Assembly: GCA_008729055.1 (NCBI GenBank)
Contig: SDUX01000001.1
Location: 4,213,543-4,277,542 of the forward strand
Direction of reading: 5' to 3'
Length of the DNA stretch: 64,000 nucleotides
Source of the DNA: Pyropia haitanensis
Taxonomy: Eukaryota; Rhodophyta; Bangiophyceae; Bangiales; Bangiaceae
The number at the start of each line of letters is the position of its first letter. The stretch's first letter is position 1. Under the pieces are notes generated by a model. The model did no database searches, was not told where the DNA came from, and was given only the letters and a program-made list of their open reading frames with translations. Both the position numbers and the translations under genes were made by a program. Shown here piece after piece: positions 1-10,585 of this stretch.

Positions 1-1143
1 ATGTTCGTGGCGAATTGCACGACAAAGGCGTGCACGTCTTGGGGCTCCGCAAAGCCTGCGACAGCGATGCCGGTCACCCCCGCTGCCAAAAGGTTGAGTT
101 CTTCGGCAATTGGGTGGAGAAACGACTCCAAATCAGCTGATTGACGCTGCCCAGAGGTAATTCCCAAAATCAATTGCGACACGACTTGAACTCTTGCACC
201 TGAGTCAATGTTGAAAATGGTGGCAATAATCGGCCAACCTTCAAAATCGCGCTGCTTCCAGACTTGAAAACCGTCTGTTGAGATACTCAGCGCGATGCTC
301 GTGTTGAATGAGAAGTAGCCCATGGTCACCAGCTTGCGGAAGTTTGCGCCACCAAACCAATCTCGCAGTGTGTCAGGGAGCCCTGCCGCAGCAGCTTCAC
401 GTGCCTCTTTCATGGCCTTGACCATGCCCACTCCCATATAGGGGTCTGTAAGCATCATCCGCAGCCATGGAAGCAGAGGCCAATAAGTGGGTTGCTGTTT
501 TGGTATCTCATGTTCTCGGTACCGTGCCGCCCCGCACACGTCGCAGGCAGTGAGTGTGCGCCTGTTGGCTGTGAACGCCACACAGCCGGCCCTGCAGCAG
601 TCCACCTTTTGTGTTTGTAGAGTGACACTGGCCTCCACCATAGACTTGAGGAGATGTGGGGTGTGGCAGGTGCCAGAATGACGGCGCTGAAGAAGGTAGT
701 CCTCTGTTGCACCCCGCGACAAGCAATGTTCCGTGACGAAGTTGTAGGCAACAAAGTCGTCTGTTTCGTCTTGAAACACCAGTGGGGGGACACACACGCC
801 ATTGAACAAGGGACGGTTGCGTTGGAGGAGCCTCTGCCGGCTCCTCAGGGTCTCTGCCGCTACTGCCGTCATCACTATCCACCCCTCCCCCTCCACCGCA
901 CCCCGTAGCCCCTAGTGCATCTTCCGGGTTTCTGGCCGCCGTCGCTGGGGCGGCTGTCGTAGCCGCTAGGGGGGTGTCCGCCGCCGCCGGGGAGGCGGCT
1001 GTGGCCACCTGTCTTTTGCGTCGGCGAGGGCGCCCACTCCCCAGCCGCCGGTGCTCGCACGACGTTGCTCGACTCACTTGTGAGAAATATCCTGGTACCC
1101 CGCGTGTACACTGCGCGCAGAAGCACGCTCGCAGGTCCGCCAT
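1..1143 (-). CDS. CACTA/EnSpm (tnp2-type) transposase, partial, 5' part only
   Basis: Transposase of the CACTA superfamily, which cuts and pastes DNA flanked by CACTA-type ends. An open frame runs on the minus strand from an ATG at 870-872 off the left edge, at least 290 residues. It holds a Cys-pair segment (CCRAGC about 85 codons in, then ACDVCGAARYRE), a PWLRMMLTDPYMG segment, and the diagnostic core block STDGFQVWKQRDFEGWPII followed by a LILGITSGQ/SFLHPI segment, as in tnp2 proteins. A second open frame starting at ATG 1143 (MADLRACFCAQC, with Cys/His spacing like the N terminus of algal and fungal CACTA proteins) overlaps it in another phase between about 508 and 911. The two are probably joined by an intron or a frameshift near 870-910 that I cannot place. 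The C terminus lies outside the window. Confidence 0.75.
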
Positions 1144-3890
1144 GCTTGACTGAACTGAGTGGGAATTCGTCTAGGAGAGGGAGGGAGGGGGGGCTGGGGG
1201 GGAGGCTTGTTGGGAAGACAGACGCAGTGACAATGGCGTGAGCAAGATATGGGCACTGCTCGGTTCCCTGCCGCGTTCTTATACTGTCCTCTCAACGAGA
1301 GTCGAGCCGCAGTGCTTCGGTTACGCCGCAGCACGGTATCTGATTGGATGCGCCTAGAAGTTCAGGTCGCCATCTAGAAGCACGGTCTTCCCTTGTCTGG
1401 AGTTTCCTAGGCGCCCAATCAGAACTCTTGCAGGACACTCACAGCCCTCTCGAGCTGTCAGAACCCCATGATCCGCTGTTCGAATCGTCTAGATCGTGGT
1501 TTGTGAGTGCCCTGAGGCCCACGATTGCGTTCTGATCGCGGTTCTGTTCCCATGGGGCGGGCGTCCACCGTCCACCGGCCTACAACCGCTGCCCTGCCCG
1601 CGGCCGCTGGCGACCACCACTACTACTTTCTATCCCCGCCGCGAGCTTCGGCAGCGGCCGTCAGTCGCCCCGATCCGGCCGGCGGCTGCCTCTCCGGCAG
1701 CGGCGGCCGCCGTCCGCCACCAACCCCAGCCCCTGTCGGTTGCCGCCGGTCTGTGGGCGCTGGTAGCCGTGACAAGTCCCTTACGCTTCGGCGGACGGCT
1801 GTTGCCGCAGGCGGACGCCCCCAACCGGCGAGTGTCCTCCCACCCTCATCTTAACCAACAGCAGTATTTACATACAAGCCGAATTGAATGCACTCAAGCG
1901 CAGTCCACTCTCGTTCTAAAGTACGTCTGTCCAACAGGTAACACCGCTCAAGGTCTCCTTCTATCCCAGTTTTCAAATGATCTTTCACAAAGCTTGATAG
2001 CGATCGAAAATAGCTGCCAGTTGTGTATCCCAGAGGTTCTACTGGCTGATGCATTTTCTAGCCTGAGCGCTGTGCGCCGCTACACACAGGTTGCGGCTGA
2101 GAACGGTCGAGAACTTCCGCCCCCGTCCATCCGTCATACCAAGCATCGTTCCCACCTCAATTTCTATTGGTAGAATGAACTCGGGCTCTCGTGCGTGCAC
2201 TGGACCTTGAGCCTTTCTCCGCCTTGCAAGGCCTTTCTTTTTTGTCAAGGGGGCGTGGTGGACGTGGCGAGATGACGCGGATCACGGGTGCACACCCCCG
2301 CAGCCCGCCCCCCCCCCCCCCCATCCCCCCGCCCCCCCCGCTCCCCATGATGTGTGACGGACCAGACAGCCCCACCCCCCCCGCGGCCGCACCCACCCGC
2401 CGACCCCACCAGTGGCGCCGAGCGCCGCCGGCCGTCGCGCGTCGGCGCCGCCGCCGCGGCCGCGTCGCCCGCGCGGTGCGTCTGGGCCGCCGCGACGGCC
2501 GCCGCCGCCGCCGCCGCCAGCCTGGCCCGCGGCCGACCCCCCGCCGCCGCCGCCGCGCGCCCGCCGCCGCCGCGCCAGGCGTCGGCCGGCGGCGGGGGCG
2601 TCCACACCAACCAACAACAACACGCGCGCACCCCACCGGGGGGGCGGTGGCGGTCGGTTCCCCCCCCCCCCCCCCCCCCCCCCCGGTCGCCGCCCGCGTC
2701 CACCACCTCCACTGCGTGCGGGCCCCCCCCCACGCACACACACACACCCGCCCGCACGGTTCCAGATACAAGCGGGACGGCGTCGCTCCACAAAAAGAGC
2801 GGCCCGCTCGGCCGCGCACCCCCCCCCCCCACCCCCCCCCCCTCTCGGCGGCCGCCGCCAATGGGCGGCCGGCCGCCCACGCAAGCGGGCGGCACCCGCG
2901 CCGCGCGGCGCGGCGGCCCGCCGGCGCGGGCGGCTGCGCGCGGCGGCCGGCGGCCGGCCGGCGGCGGCGCGGCGGGCCGGCCCGCCGCCGCGCGCGGCGG
3001 CGGGCCGGCCCGCCCCCGCCCGCCGCCCGGCCGCAGACAGCGGACCACACACACCCGCCGCGGCCGTCGGGCCGTGCCGCCGCCCGCCGCCCGCCGCCCG
3101 CCGCGCGGGCCGCGTCGACGGCACCAGCGTCCCCCCCCCCCTCTCCGCCCCCCCCCCCCCCCCCCTCCCGCCCGCCTCCCTCCCTCCCCCCCCCCTCTGC
3201 CCGCCCCCGCCGACACCAGCGCCGCCCGCCGCCCCGCGCCGCCGCCCCGCACGCCCGCCGCCGCCCACCCCCCGTGCCGGCTGCGCACGCCGCGGCGAGC
3301 GCGTGCGGGCGGGACGGCCCGCGCAGGGACGGGCGGCGGCGGCGGCGGCGGTGCTGGCGCGGACCGCGGCGGGCGGCGGGCGGCGCGCGGAGCGGCGCCG
3401 CGCCTCCCCCGTCTGCCGCGGCGCTACCCGCGCGGCGGGCGGCGGCGCCCACGCTGGCGGCCGCCCCTCTGGACAGCGGCGGCGGCGGCGGCGGGCGTGC
3501 GCGCCGCGTCCCCCGCCCACCGGCTCTTCTCGCGTGACGCGACCGCTCGGCCGGCGTCTGTCTGCCGCTCCCCCCTGCTCCCGCGGGTCGTCTTGCGCGG
3601 CAGACCCCTCCCGGGGGGGGTCGTCGGCACCCCCGCCGCCCCGCTCGGCTCTTGCAGCCGGCGTCACGCTGCGCACCACACACACCCGCACCGACACACC
3701 TGCCGTCTGTCGCATCCCGCCCCCTCACCCGTCTCTCCCCCATCTCCACCCGCCGCGTCGCCGCCCCCTCCCAACCCCACCCCACCCCACCCGACCCCAC
3801 CCCACCCCACCCCACCCCTCCGCACCGCCCACGCCGCTACTCCCACTCGACCGCCCACCACCGTGGTGCCCCCCCCCCCACCCCCCCCCA
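1144..3890. other. Non-coding flank and low-complexity GC-rich stretch
   Basis: From 1144 to about 2260 no recognisable protein is seen; this is probably the 5' side of the CACTA element and its host flank, but I could not identify the terminal inverted repeat. From about 2260 to 3890 the DNA is extremely GC-rich with long C runs (for example 2661-2684, 2820-2842 and 3129-3147). It is open in many frames on both strands, but the translations are only Pro/Arg/Ala/Gly. A short CCCCA-type pentanucleotide repeat lies at about 3775-3830. It is best read as the upstream region of the gene that starts at 3891. Confidence 0.5.
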
Positions 3891-4166
3891 ATGGACGTGC
3901 ACGAGCCGCCCGTCCCCTCCCCCTGGGGCGCCGCCCTCCCCTGGGCCGCCGCCCGCGCGCGTGGCCGCCTCACCCCCGCCGCGGACGCGCGGCTGGAGCG
4001 CGTCCTCGCCTACGTGCGGGTGCTCCTCTTCACCCGCGCCCGCCGGCGGCGCGCCGCCGGCCGCGGCGACGGCCCCTCCTCCCGCCGCTCGTCCGCCGCC
4101 ACCGCCGACGGGCGGCGGCGCCGGCGGGGCACCGCCGCCGCCGCCGCCGCCACCGACGCCACCGCC

Positions 4167-4205
<39 letters not shown>

Positions 4206-5794
4206 ATCCGCACCGCGACCGCCCTGCAGGTGCGGGCGGTGACGCCCGTCGACGCGGCCGCGCGGGGCACCGCCCTCCGCGGCGGCGTTGAGCGGGACGC
4301 GACGAGCCGCTCGCTGGTCGTGGCGGTGTCGCCCTTTGCGGTGGGCGCCTACTACTCCCACCACCGGCCGGCGCTGTGGCGGGCGCTCGCCACCGCGCCG
4401 GGGGTGCGGGTGCTCGGGTCGGACGCGGAGCGGGTGCCCGCGGTGCGGGCGGTTGTTGCGGGCGTGACGGTGGACGTGGTCGTTGCCGCCGCCGCGCCGC
4501 TGCGGGGGGCGGTGGCGGTGTGTCGGGCGCTGGCCGGCGGGGCGGCGTCGCGGCGGCGCGCCGCCGGCGGGGGGTCGGCGGGCGGGTCGCGGGACCCGGC
4601 GGCGGCGGCCGCCGCGGCGGCCGCCGCCGCCGCCGCCACCGCCGCGGCTGGCGGCCGCGGCGGCGGCGACGGCCCGGCCGCGGCGGCGCGCAAGGCGGCC
4701 GCCCGGTGGGTGGCGGTCGCGGCGGCGGCGGAGCGGGCGCGGCTGCTCGAGGCGGCCGTCGCGCCGACGCGGGCGGCGTTTCTCGCCGCCCAGCCGCCGC
4801 TGTACGGCGACATGGCGCGGCTGGCCAAGCTGTGGGTCGACTCGCTCGACTGGGACGGGGGGCTGGCGCGGCCCGCCGCGGAGCTGATCGAGCTCGTCAT
4901 GCTCGCCGCGTTTCATGACGACGACCCGCCGCCGGGGGGGGGGCGTGGGGGGGGGTGGGCCGACGCCGACGCCGACGCCGGCGACGACGACGACGATGGC
5001 AATGACGACGCCGACGCTGACGCCGACGCCGACGGCGCCAGCGGCGTTGACCGCGACGGCGACGACGGCGGCGGCGGTGGCTCGGTCGGCGGCGGCGGCG
5101 CCTTCCGCGACGGCGGGCGGCGGCGGCGGGGCGGCCGGCGGCGCGGGGGCACCCCCCCCCCCCCGCGGACCCCCCCCCCGCCGACACGGACGCCGCGGTC
5201 GGCCGCATCTTTGTCGCCTTCCTCCGCCTCCTCGCCGTCGAGGGCGGCGGCGCCGCCGCCGCGGCGGTCGGCACGGGCGTCTCCATCCTCGGCTGGGACG
5301 CCCTCTACGCCGCCGACGCGGCGCTGCGCTACGCGCCGCCGCCGCCGGCGTGCCGTGGCGGCGGCAGCGGCGTGGGTGGCGGCGGCAAGGGCGGCACCGC
5401 TGGGTGGGGGGGGGGGGGCTGCCCCCGGCTGATGGTGCTGGACCCGGCGCTGCCGTGCCGCGACGTCGCCGCCGACTATGGGGACTGGTCGCTGCTCGCC
5501 GCGCACGCGCGGCGGACGCTCGAGCGGATGGGCGTGGCGGGCGGCGGCGGCGGCGGCAGCGTCAGCGGCGGCGGCTGGTCGGCTGGCACGCCCTCCCCGC
5601 GCGTCAGCGACGCGAGCAGCGGACCCGCCGGCGGCGGCGGCGGCGGCGGCCGCCCCGCTGCCATCACCGCGGGCGGCTGGGACGGCTTTGACGCGGACAG
5701 CGGGGTGCTGTCGCTGGTGGCGGGCATCAATGGCGACGGGCCGATGCCGTTCATGCGCTCCTTCCCGAGCCTCCCCGCCATGGACGCCGCGGCG

Positions 5795-5838
<44 letters not shown>

Positions 5839-6694
5839 GGGGGGGGGGGAGGCGGTGGCCTCCGCGGCTGGCGGCCAGCCGCCGCGGCCGCCCGGCCGCT
5901 GCGGCCGCCGCCGCTGCGCGCGGGGGAGGACGCGGACGACACGCCGTCGACGGACGGGGAGGTCACCGCGGGCATCCGCTGGTGGCACGCCACCGCGGCG
6001 GGCGCCGACGGCCGCCGCGGCGGCGTCGGCGGCGGCGCCGGCGGCGGTGGTGGCGGCGGCGGCGTTGGCATTAGCGGCGGCGGCGGCGGCGGCGGGGGCG
6101 GCGGCGGCGGCGGTGCCGCCGCCGGCGGGCCGCCGGCGGGCCCGCCGCCGGCGGTCACGCCCGCCGCCGAGGCGGGCGCGCCGCCGCCCGCCGGCTACGC
6201 CTACCCGCGCGTCGCGGTGGCGGTGGTGGCGCTGCCGCCCGGCCCCGCGGCGGGCTCCCCGTCGTGGGCGCCCGTCGGGGGGGTGACCTTCCAGGGCGGC
6301 CCGTGGCACCTGCTGCTGCGCGCCGCGGGCGGCCGGCCGCCGCCGCCCATCCCGGGTGGCGGCAGCGTCGGCGGCGGGGGGGGTGGCGGGGGGGGCGGCG
6401 GCGACGCCGCCGGGGGGGGGGGGCGGGGGGGACGCCTGGGCCGCCGTTGGCGGCCTCGTCGGCCGCCGCCGCGGCGCCGCGCGCGCCGCCTACGTGCTGC
6501 GGCGGGTGGACGTGGCGGTCGCGGCGCCGGCGGGGGTGACCGCCGCGGGGCCGCTGCTGATGGAGGTGCACCTCGCGGCGCACGGGACGGCGACGCTCGG
6601 CTGGACGGGGGGGGGGGGGCGCGTCCAGACGGTCGCGTCGGGGGTGGAGCTGGCGCTGCCGTGCAACCTCGAGTTTGTGTTTTCGCTGCTGTGA
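3891..6694 (+). CDS. OAS-like nucleotidyltransferase-fold protein, frame broken at homopolymers
   Basis: Looks like a distant member of the oligoadenylate synthetase (OAS)/cGAS fold family. From the ATG at 3891: about residues 126-132 read GTALRGG followed by SLVVAVSPF, the place where OAS has its GT-LRG-DADLVVFLSP strand; residue 195 is the Asp of VTVDVVVAA (OAS FDVLPA); residues 307-342 (DMARLAKLWV, then AAELIELVMLAAF) match the OAS LIRLVKHWY...YALELLTVYAW helices. After 5372 a PRLMVLDPALPC block, DVAADYGDWSLLAAHA, matches the OAS C-terminal ILDPADPTNNVA signature. The GS motif and the first two catalytic Asp positions are not recognisable. The frame moves at three homopolymers (about 5150-5180, 5838-5850, 6375-6435). 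The last ~170 residues (GVTFQGGPWHLLL to NLEFVFSLL, stop at 6692-6694) form an unrecognised domain. Acidic, Ala and Gly tracts separate the blocks. No introns are apparent. Confidence 0.6.
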
Positions 6695-7002
6695 AGGGGG
6701 GGGGAGGGGGGGGGGGGGGGTGGTGGTGGTGGCGAGGGGTAGAGGGCGGAGCGGGAACATCCGTAGTGGGTGGAGGGGGGGGGGGGACGGGTGGGTGCCG
6801 GGCGCGCCCGCCCGCAGGGGTGAGGGGGGAAGATGGCTGCAAGCGCGCGGGGGCCGACAGGCAACGCCAACGAGTACAAAAAAAAAAAAAAAAAAATAGC
6901 GAGAGGGAGAATGCTTGGGCAGCGCGGGCGTCGTCGTCGTCGGGGTAGACTGGGAGACGCACAGCGGAAGCGGGGAGACGCACCGACCGCCGCCGGCCGG
7001 CG
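6695..7002. other. Convergent 3' intergenic region with 19-A tract
   Basis: Short spacer between the 3' ends of the OAS-like gene (+) and TAF11 (-). It contains G runs and an uninterrupted run of 19 A at 6878-6896, about 184 bases after the OAS-like stop codon. Such an A run is rare in this GC-rich DNA. No coding sequence is supported. Confidence 0.6.
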
Positions 7003-8042
7003 CTAGCTCAGAAACGAACCCCCCCGCCGGTCGGTGGTGGGGAAGGCGCCGTCCCGCCTCAGCCGGCGGTACGCCTCCTGTGGGGGGGGGGGGGGGGGGG
7101 GGGGAAGGTCGCGTCGCGTCGGCCGCCGCGGCACGGAGCACAGGCAGGCAGCCAGCGCGTGGCAGCACCACAAGCAGCCACGGCGGGGACACTCGTGGGT
7201 GAGACACGCGCCCACCGCGGCGGGGTGCCTGGCGCCACCGCCGCCGACTGCGGCGTGCGTGGCGGCGGCGGCGACGCCAGTCCCAGGCACCCCAGCGACC
7301 ACCACAAAAAGACACGGGGGCGAGCACAACTTCCCCCCCCCTCCACCCCACAAACGAAGACACAGCGTGCACGCGCTCCCCCACCCGCCCACCAACGTAC
7401 GCGCAGGTGCTTGGTCTGCAGCGGCGGCGCGGTGAGCCCCTGCCCCCCCGCGGGCCGGTCGCCCCACTCGGCCGCGACGGTGGCGGCGGTCTCGACAACG
7501 TCCCCCACAAACAGCTTGGCCAGCCCCTTGACCGCAATGACGTACGCGTCCGACGGGGCCATCTTGTCAAAGACGGGGCTGATGCCCGACAGGACCTTCT
7601 TGACCCGCTCCTTCTTCAGGTCCGACCGCCGGTACGCCTCGTACCGCCGCATCTCGTCGGCGGTGAAGGTGGCCACTTGGGCGCTGCGCCCGCGAGAGGT
7701 GGAGTGGGGGGGGTCGAGCGGGGGGGTGGGGGAGGGAACACAGACGAAAAGCGGACGCAGAGGGGGTACAGACCAGATAGCAAAAGAGGCAGGCGGAAAA
7801 ACAGACAGCCGCCCAGCGCCGAGGGAGTGAGTCGACCAGCGCCCGCCACACCAGACCCGCCCACAAAACCAAAAGGCCGACGCACGGAAAACCCCAAGGC
7901 GAGCCCGCCAAGGCCCGCTGCGCCGACGGGGCATCCCAGAGCCCACCACGCAGCCACCGCGGGGGAAAAAACCGCAGCGGCACCACCAGGTCGCGGGCAT
8001 CACCACCACCATAGCAGACGCCCGCCCCGCCGCTGCGGTGCT

Positions 8043-8076
<34 letters not shown>

Positions 8077-8193
8077 GCGCCAAACGCACCTCACATGCGA
8101 CTGGATGGCCGCCAAGTCCAGCGGCTGCTCGTCATCGTAGCGGAGGATGGGGGCGCCCTCGTCGGGCTCGGCCGACGCGGGCTCCCGCGCGCC

Positions 8194-8253
<60 letters not shown>

Positions 8254-8490
8254 CGGCACGTTGGCCACCGACGCGGTGGCGGCGGCGGCGGCAGGCGCCG
8301 CGGCGGCCGACGCGGCCGGCGCCGCCGGCGGGGTGGCCGCCGCCGCCGCCGCCGCGGCGGTCGGCACGGCGGCCGCGACAGTGGCGGCGCCGTCGGCGGC
8401 CGGCGCCGCGGCGCCGCCGGCGGCAGCGGCGGGTGCGGCAAGGCCGCGCGCGTCGACGGTGGTGGTGGTGGTGGTGGTGGCGGCGGGCGG

Positions 8491-8522
<32 letters not shown>

Positions 8523-8603
8523 GCGTCGCGCCGCCGGCGGCCGCGGCGGGCGGGGCGGCCCGCGACGTGGCGGCGGCCGGTACCGCCGCCGCCGCCGCCA
8601 CCC

Positions 8604-8659
<56 letters not shown>

Positions 8660-8791
8660 ACCGCCGCCGGCACCGCCGCTGCCGGCAGCGGTGCCGCCAA
8701 CGGCAACGCCGTGACGGCGGCTGGCGGCGGCGCGGCCGCGGCGGCCGCCGGCGGCGTGGCCGCGGCGGCCGCCGCGGCCGCCGCAGCGTCC

Positions 8792-8825
<34 letters not shown>

Positions 8826-8952
8826 GCGTCGCCGCGGCGGCCGCCGCGGCGTCCGCGGCGGCGGCCGCCGCGGCCGTCGGCGGCGTGACGCCGTCGGCGG
8901 CGGCGGCGGCGGCGGCGGCGGCCGCGTCGGCCGCCGCCGGCGGCGCGCTCAT
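7003..8952 (-). CDS. TAF11: TAF11, TFIID subunit (histone fold), three exons, poly-Ala N terminus
   Basis: Subunit of the general transcription factor TFIID; its histone fold pairs with TAF13. Exon 1 runs 8952-8090 from ATG 8952, exon 2 7683-7401, exon 3 7077-7003. Donors are GTGCGT and GTACGT, acceptors GCGCAG and CCACAG, and the phases agree, giving 406 residues. The last ~115 residues hold the TAF11 fold: FTADEMRRYEAYRRSDLKK, then AYVIAVKGLAKLFVGDVVE, AAEWGDRPA, PLQTKHLR across the last intron and EAYRRLRRDG. The human core is similar in order and length. The first ~250 residues are almost only Ala with some Pro, Thr and Gly, then an acidic stretch (EPDEGAPILRYDDEQPLDLAAIQSHV). The gene is divergent to CPSF30, whose start lies 1 kb away. 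Confidence 0.88.
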
Positions 8953-9946
8953 CGGGGAGCCCCCCGCGTGCGCGGCGGCCGCCAGCGTCGGCGCCAGACG
9001 GGGGGGGGGCGCACGCCCGCCGCCGCCGCGGCGACGCCCGCCGCGCCGCCGGGGGGGGGGGGGGGGGGCGGCCACCGCCGCCGCGCGGTGGCACGGCGGC
9101 ACGGCGGCGCGGTGGCACGGCGGCGCGGCGGCGCGGCGGCGGCGCGGCGCGGCGGCGGCGCGGGGGTGTGGCCCGCCCGCGGGGTTGTACCGCCCCGGTG
9201 GCGGGCGGCGCGCCGGGGGAGCGTCGGCGGCCGCCCCCAGCGCCGCGCGCCGAGCCACCGTCGGGCGTGTCTCGCGCGCCCCGCGGCGGCGGGGCCGACG
9301 CTGGCGGCACGCCGCGTTGATCCGGCAGCCGACGGCGGGCACAACACGGCGTCTGGAACACGGTCCGTGCGCGTGGCGCGCGGCAATTGGGGCTGCGCGT
9401 GCGTGCGCCGCGGCGGGCGGCCCGCACAGCCGCCGCACGGGGCGGCGCCGCGGCGGGCGGCCCGCACACCCGCCGCACGGGGCGGCGGCCGCGTCGCCGC
9501 CGCGGTCGCTTTCCCCGGCGGCGCCTCGCTGGCGGCCGCGGGCGTCTGCTTTGTGCCATCCGTGGGGGCGGCCAACCCCCCCCCCCCCTCCCCCACGGGC
9601 GTCCCCCCCCCTATCTCGGCGCTCTTCTTTTGTCTGTGCACGCCGTTTTGACGCGACCCGTGCCGCCCCTGCCGCCCGCCTGCGCCGCCGCGGACGGCGC
9701 GGGTTGCGCTCGGGTCGCTGCGTCGGCCTCTCCCCCTGCCGTGCCGTTGGTGGGGGCCCCCGTGCCCCGTCTACCGCCGCCGCGCGGGAGGCGGGGAGGG
9801 TGGCCGGCGGCGGGGGCGCGCCGCCCCCCCCCCCCCCCCTGCCGCGGGCTGACGCCACCGCGGCCGGCCGGGCTGGCCACCCCCCACCTGCCAGGGGGGT
9901 GGGTGCGCCCGTGACTGGCCGCCCGGGTGCGGCGTCGGCGAACAAG
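8953..9946. promoter_or_regulatory. Shared upstream region of TAF11 and CPSF30
   Basis: The only sequence between two divergent start codons (8952 minus, 9947 plus), so it must carry the 5' leaders and promoters of both genes, perhaps as one bidirectional promoter. It is GC-rich with direct repeats (GCGGCGGGCGGCCCGCACA-like units near 9407-9490). No TATA box is evident. Long open frames crossing it are composition artefacts. Confidence 0.45.
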
Positions 9947-10585
9947 ATGGCGCCCGACTTTGACCCCGCCCCCCTGCACGGCCAGGTGTTTGACTTTGAG
10001 GTGGAGAACCAGCTGGACATCCAGCGCCGGGACGATGACATGGCCGAAGGCCGCAGCACCGACCTGTGCCGGTTCTTCTTTTCCACCCAAGGCTGCGCAA
10101 AGGGCTCCCGCTGCCAGTACCGCCACGCGCGCAACGACCGGCTGATCGTGTGCAAGCACTGGCTGCGGGGCCTGTGCAAGAAGGACGAGTTTTGCGAGTA
10201 CCTCCACGAGTTTGACCTGTCCAAGATGCCCGAGTGCTACTTCTTCTCCAAGTTTGGCGAGTGCTCCAACACCGAGTGCATGTACCGGCACATCGACCCG
10301 GAGAAGAAGCGCAACGAGTGCCCCTACTTTGCGCGCGGCTTTTGCAAGCACGGGCCAAAGTGCCGGCACCGGCACGTGCGCAAGGTCGCGTGCGCCAACT
10401 ACCTGGCGGGCTTTTGCAAGGACGGGCCCGAGTGCGTGTTTGGGCACGCCCGCTTCGAGACGCCCCGCGCGGACGAGGACGACCCGGGCGGGATTGACCG
10501 GTTTGGGTTTGGGCGGCCCAAGGGGCCGGCGCCCAAGATCATCTTTCGGGACAATGTCGCCGCCGCGTCGGCGGTGCGGGTCTAG
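9947..10585 (+). CDS. CPSF4: CPSF30/Yth1-type CCCH zinc-finger mRNA 3'-processing factor
   Basis: Subunit of the cleavage and polyadenylation specificity factor, which binds the poly(A) signal of nascent mRNA. The protein is 212 residues in one exon. Five CCCH fingers follow each other: LCRFFFSTQGCAKGSRC..H, VCKHWLRGLCKKDEFC..H, ECYFFSKFGECSNTEC..H, ECPYFARGFCKHGPKC..H and ACANYLAGFCKDGPEC..H. The N-terminal FDFE and the length match yeast Yth1 (five fingers, no C-terminal zinc knuckle) rather than the longer animal CPSF4 or plant YTH-fused form. The open frame extends upstream of 9947 only as poly-Ala; the ATG in AACAAGATGG gives a family-like N terminus. Head-to-head with TAF11. Confidence 0.93.
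   Translation: MAPDFDPAPLHGQVFDFEVENQLDIQRRDDDMAEGRSTDLCRFFFSTQGCAKGSRCQYRHARNDRLIVCKHWLRGLCKKDEFCEYLHEFDLSKMPECYFFSKFGECSNTECMYRHIDPEKKRNECPYFARGFCKHGPKCRHRHVRKVACANYLAGFCKDGPECVFGHARFETPRADEDDPGGIDRFGFGRPKGPAPKIIFRDNVAAASAVRV

Noticed and set aside
3775..3830. CCCCA repeat as a telomere-like sequence
   Set aside because: Short, internal, and irregular; simple promoter-region repeat is enough.
2157..4291. Long open frames on both strands giving Pro/Arg/Ala/Gly proteins of 350-1000 residues
   Set aside because: Extreme GC content removes stop codons from all frames; no domain, no natural composition, and frames overlap each other on both strands.
7567..10224. A single 885-residue minus-strand protein
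   Set aside because: Its upper part is the reverse strand of CPSF30 and of the shared promoter, and its lower part reads through a TAF11 intron. The real TAF11 exons are defined by splice sites and family match.
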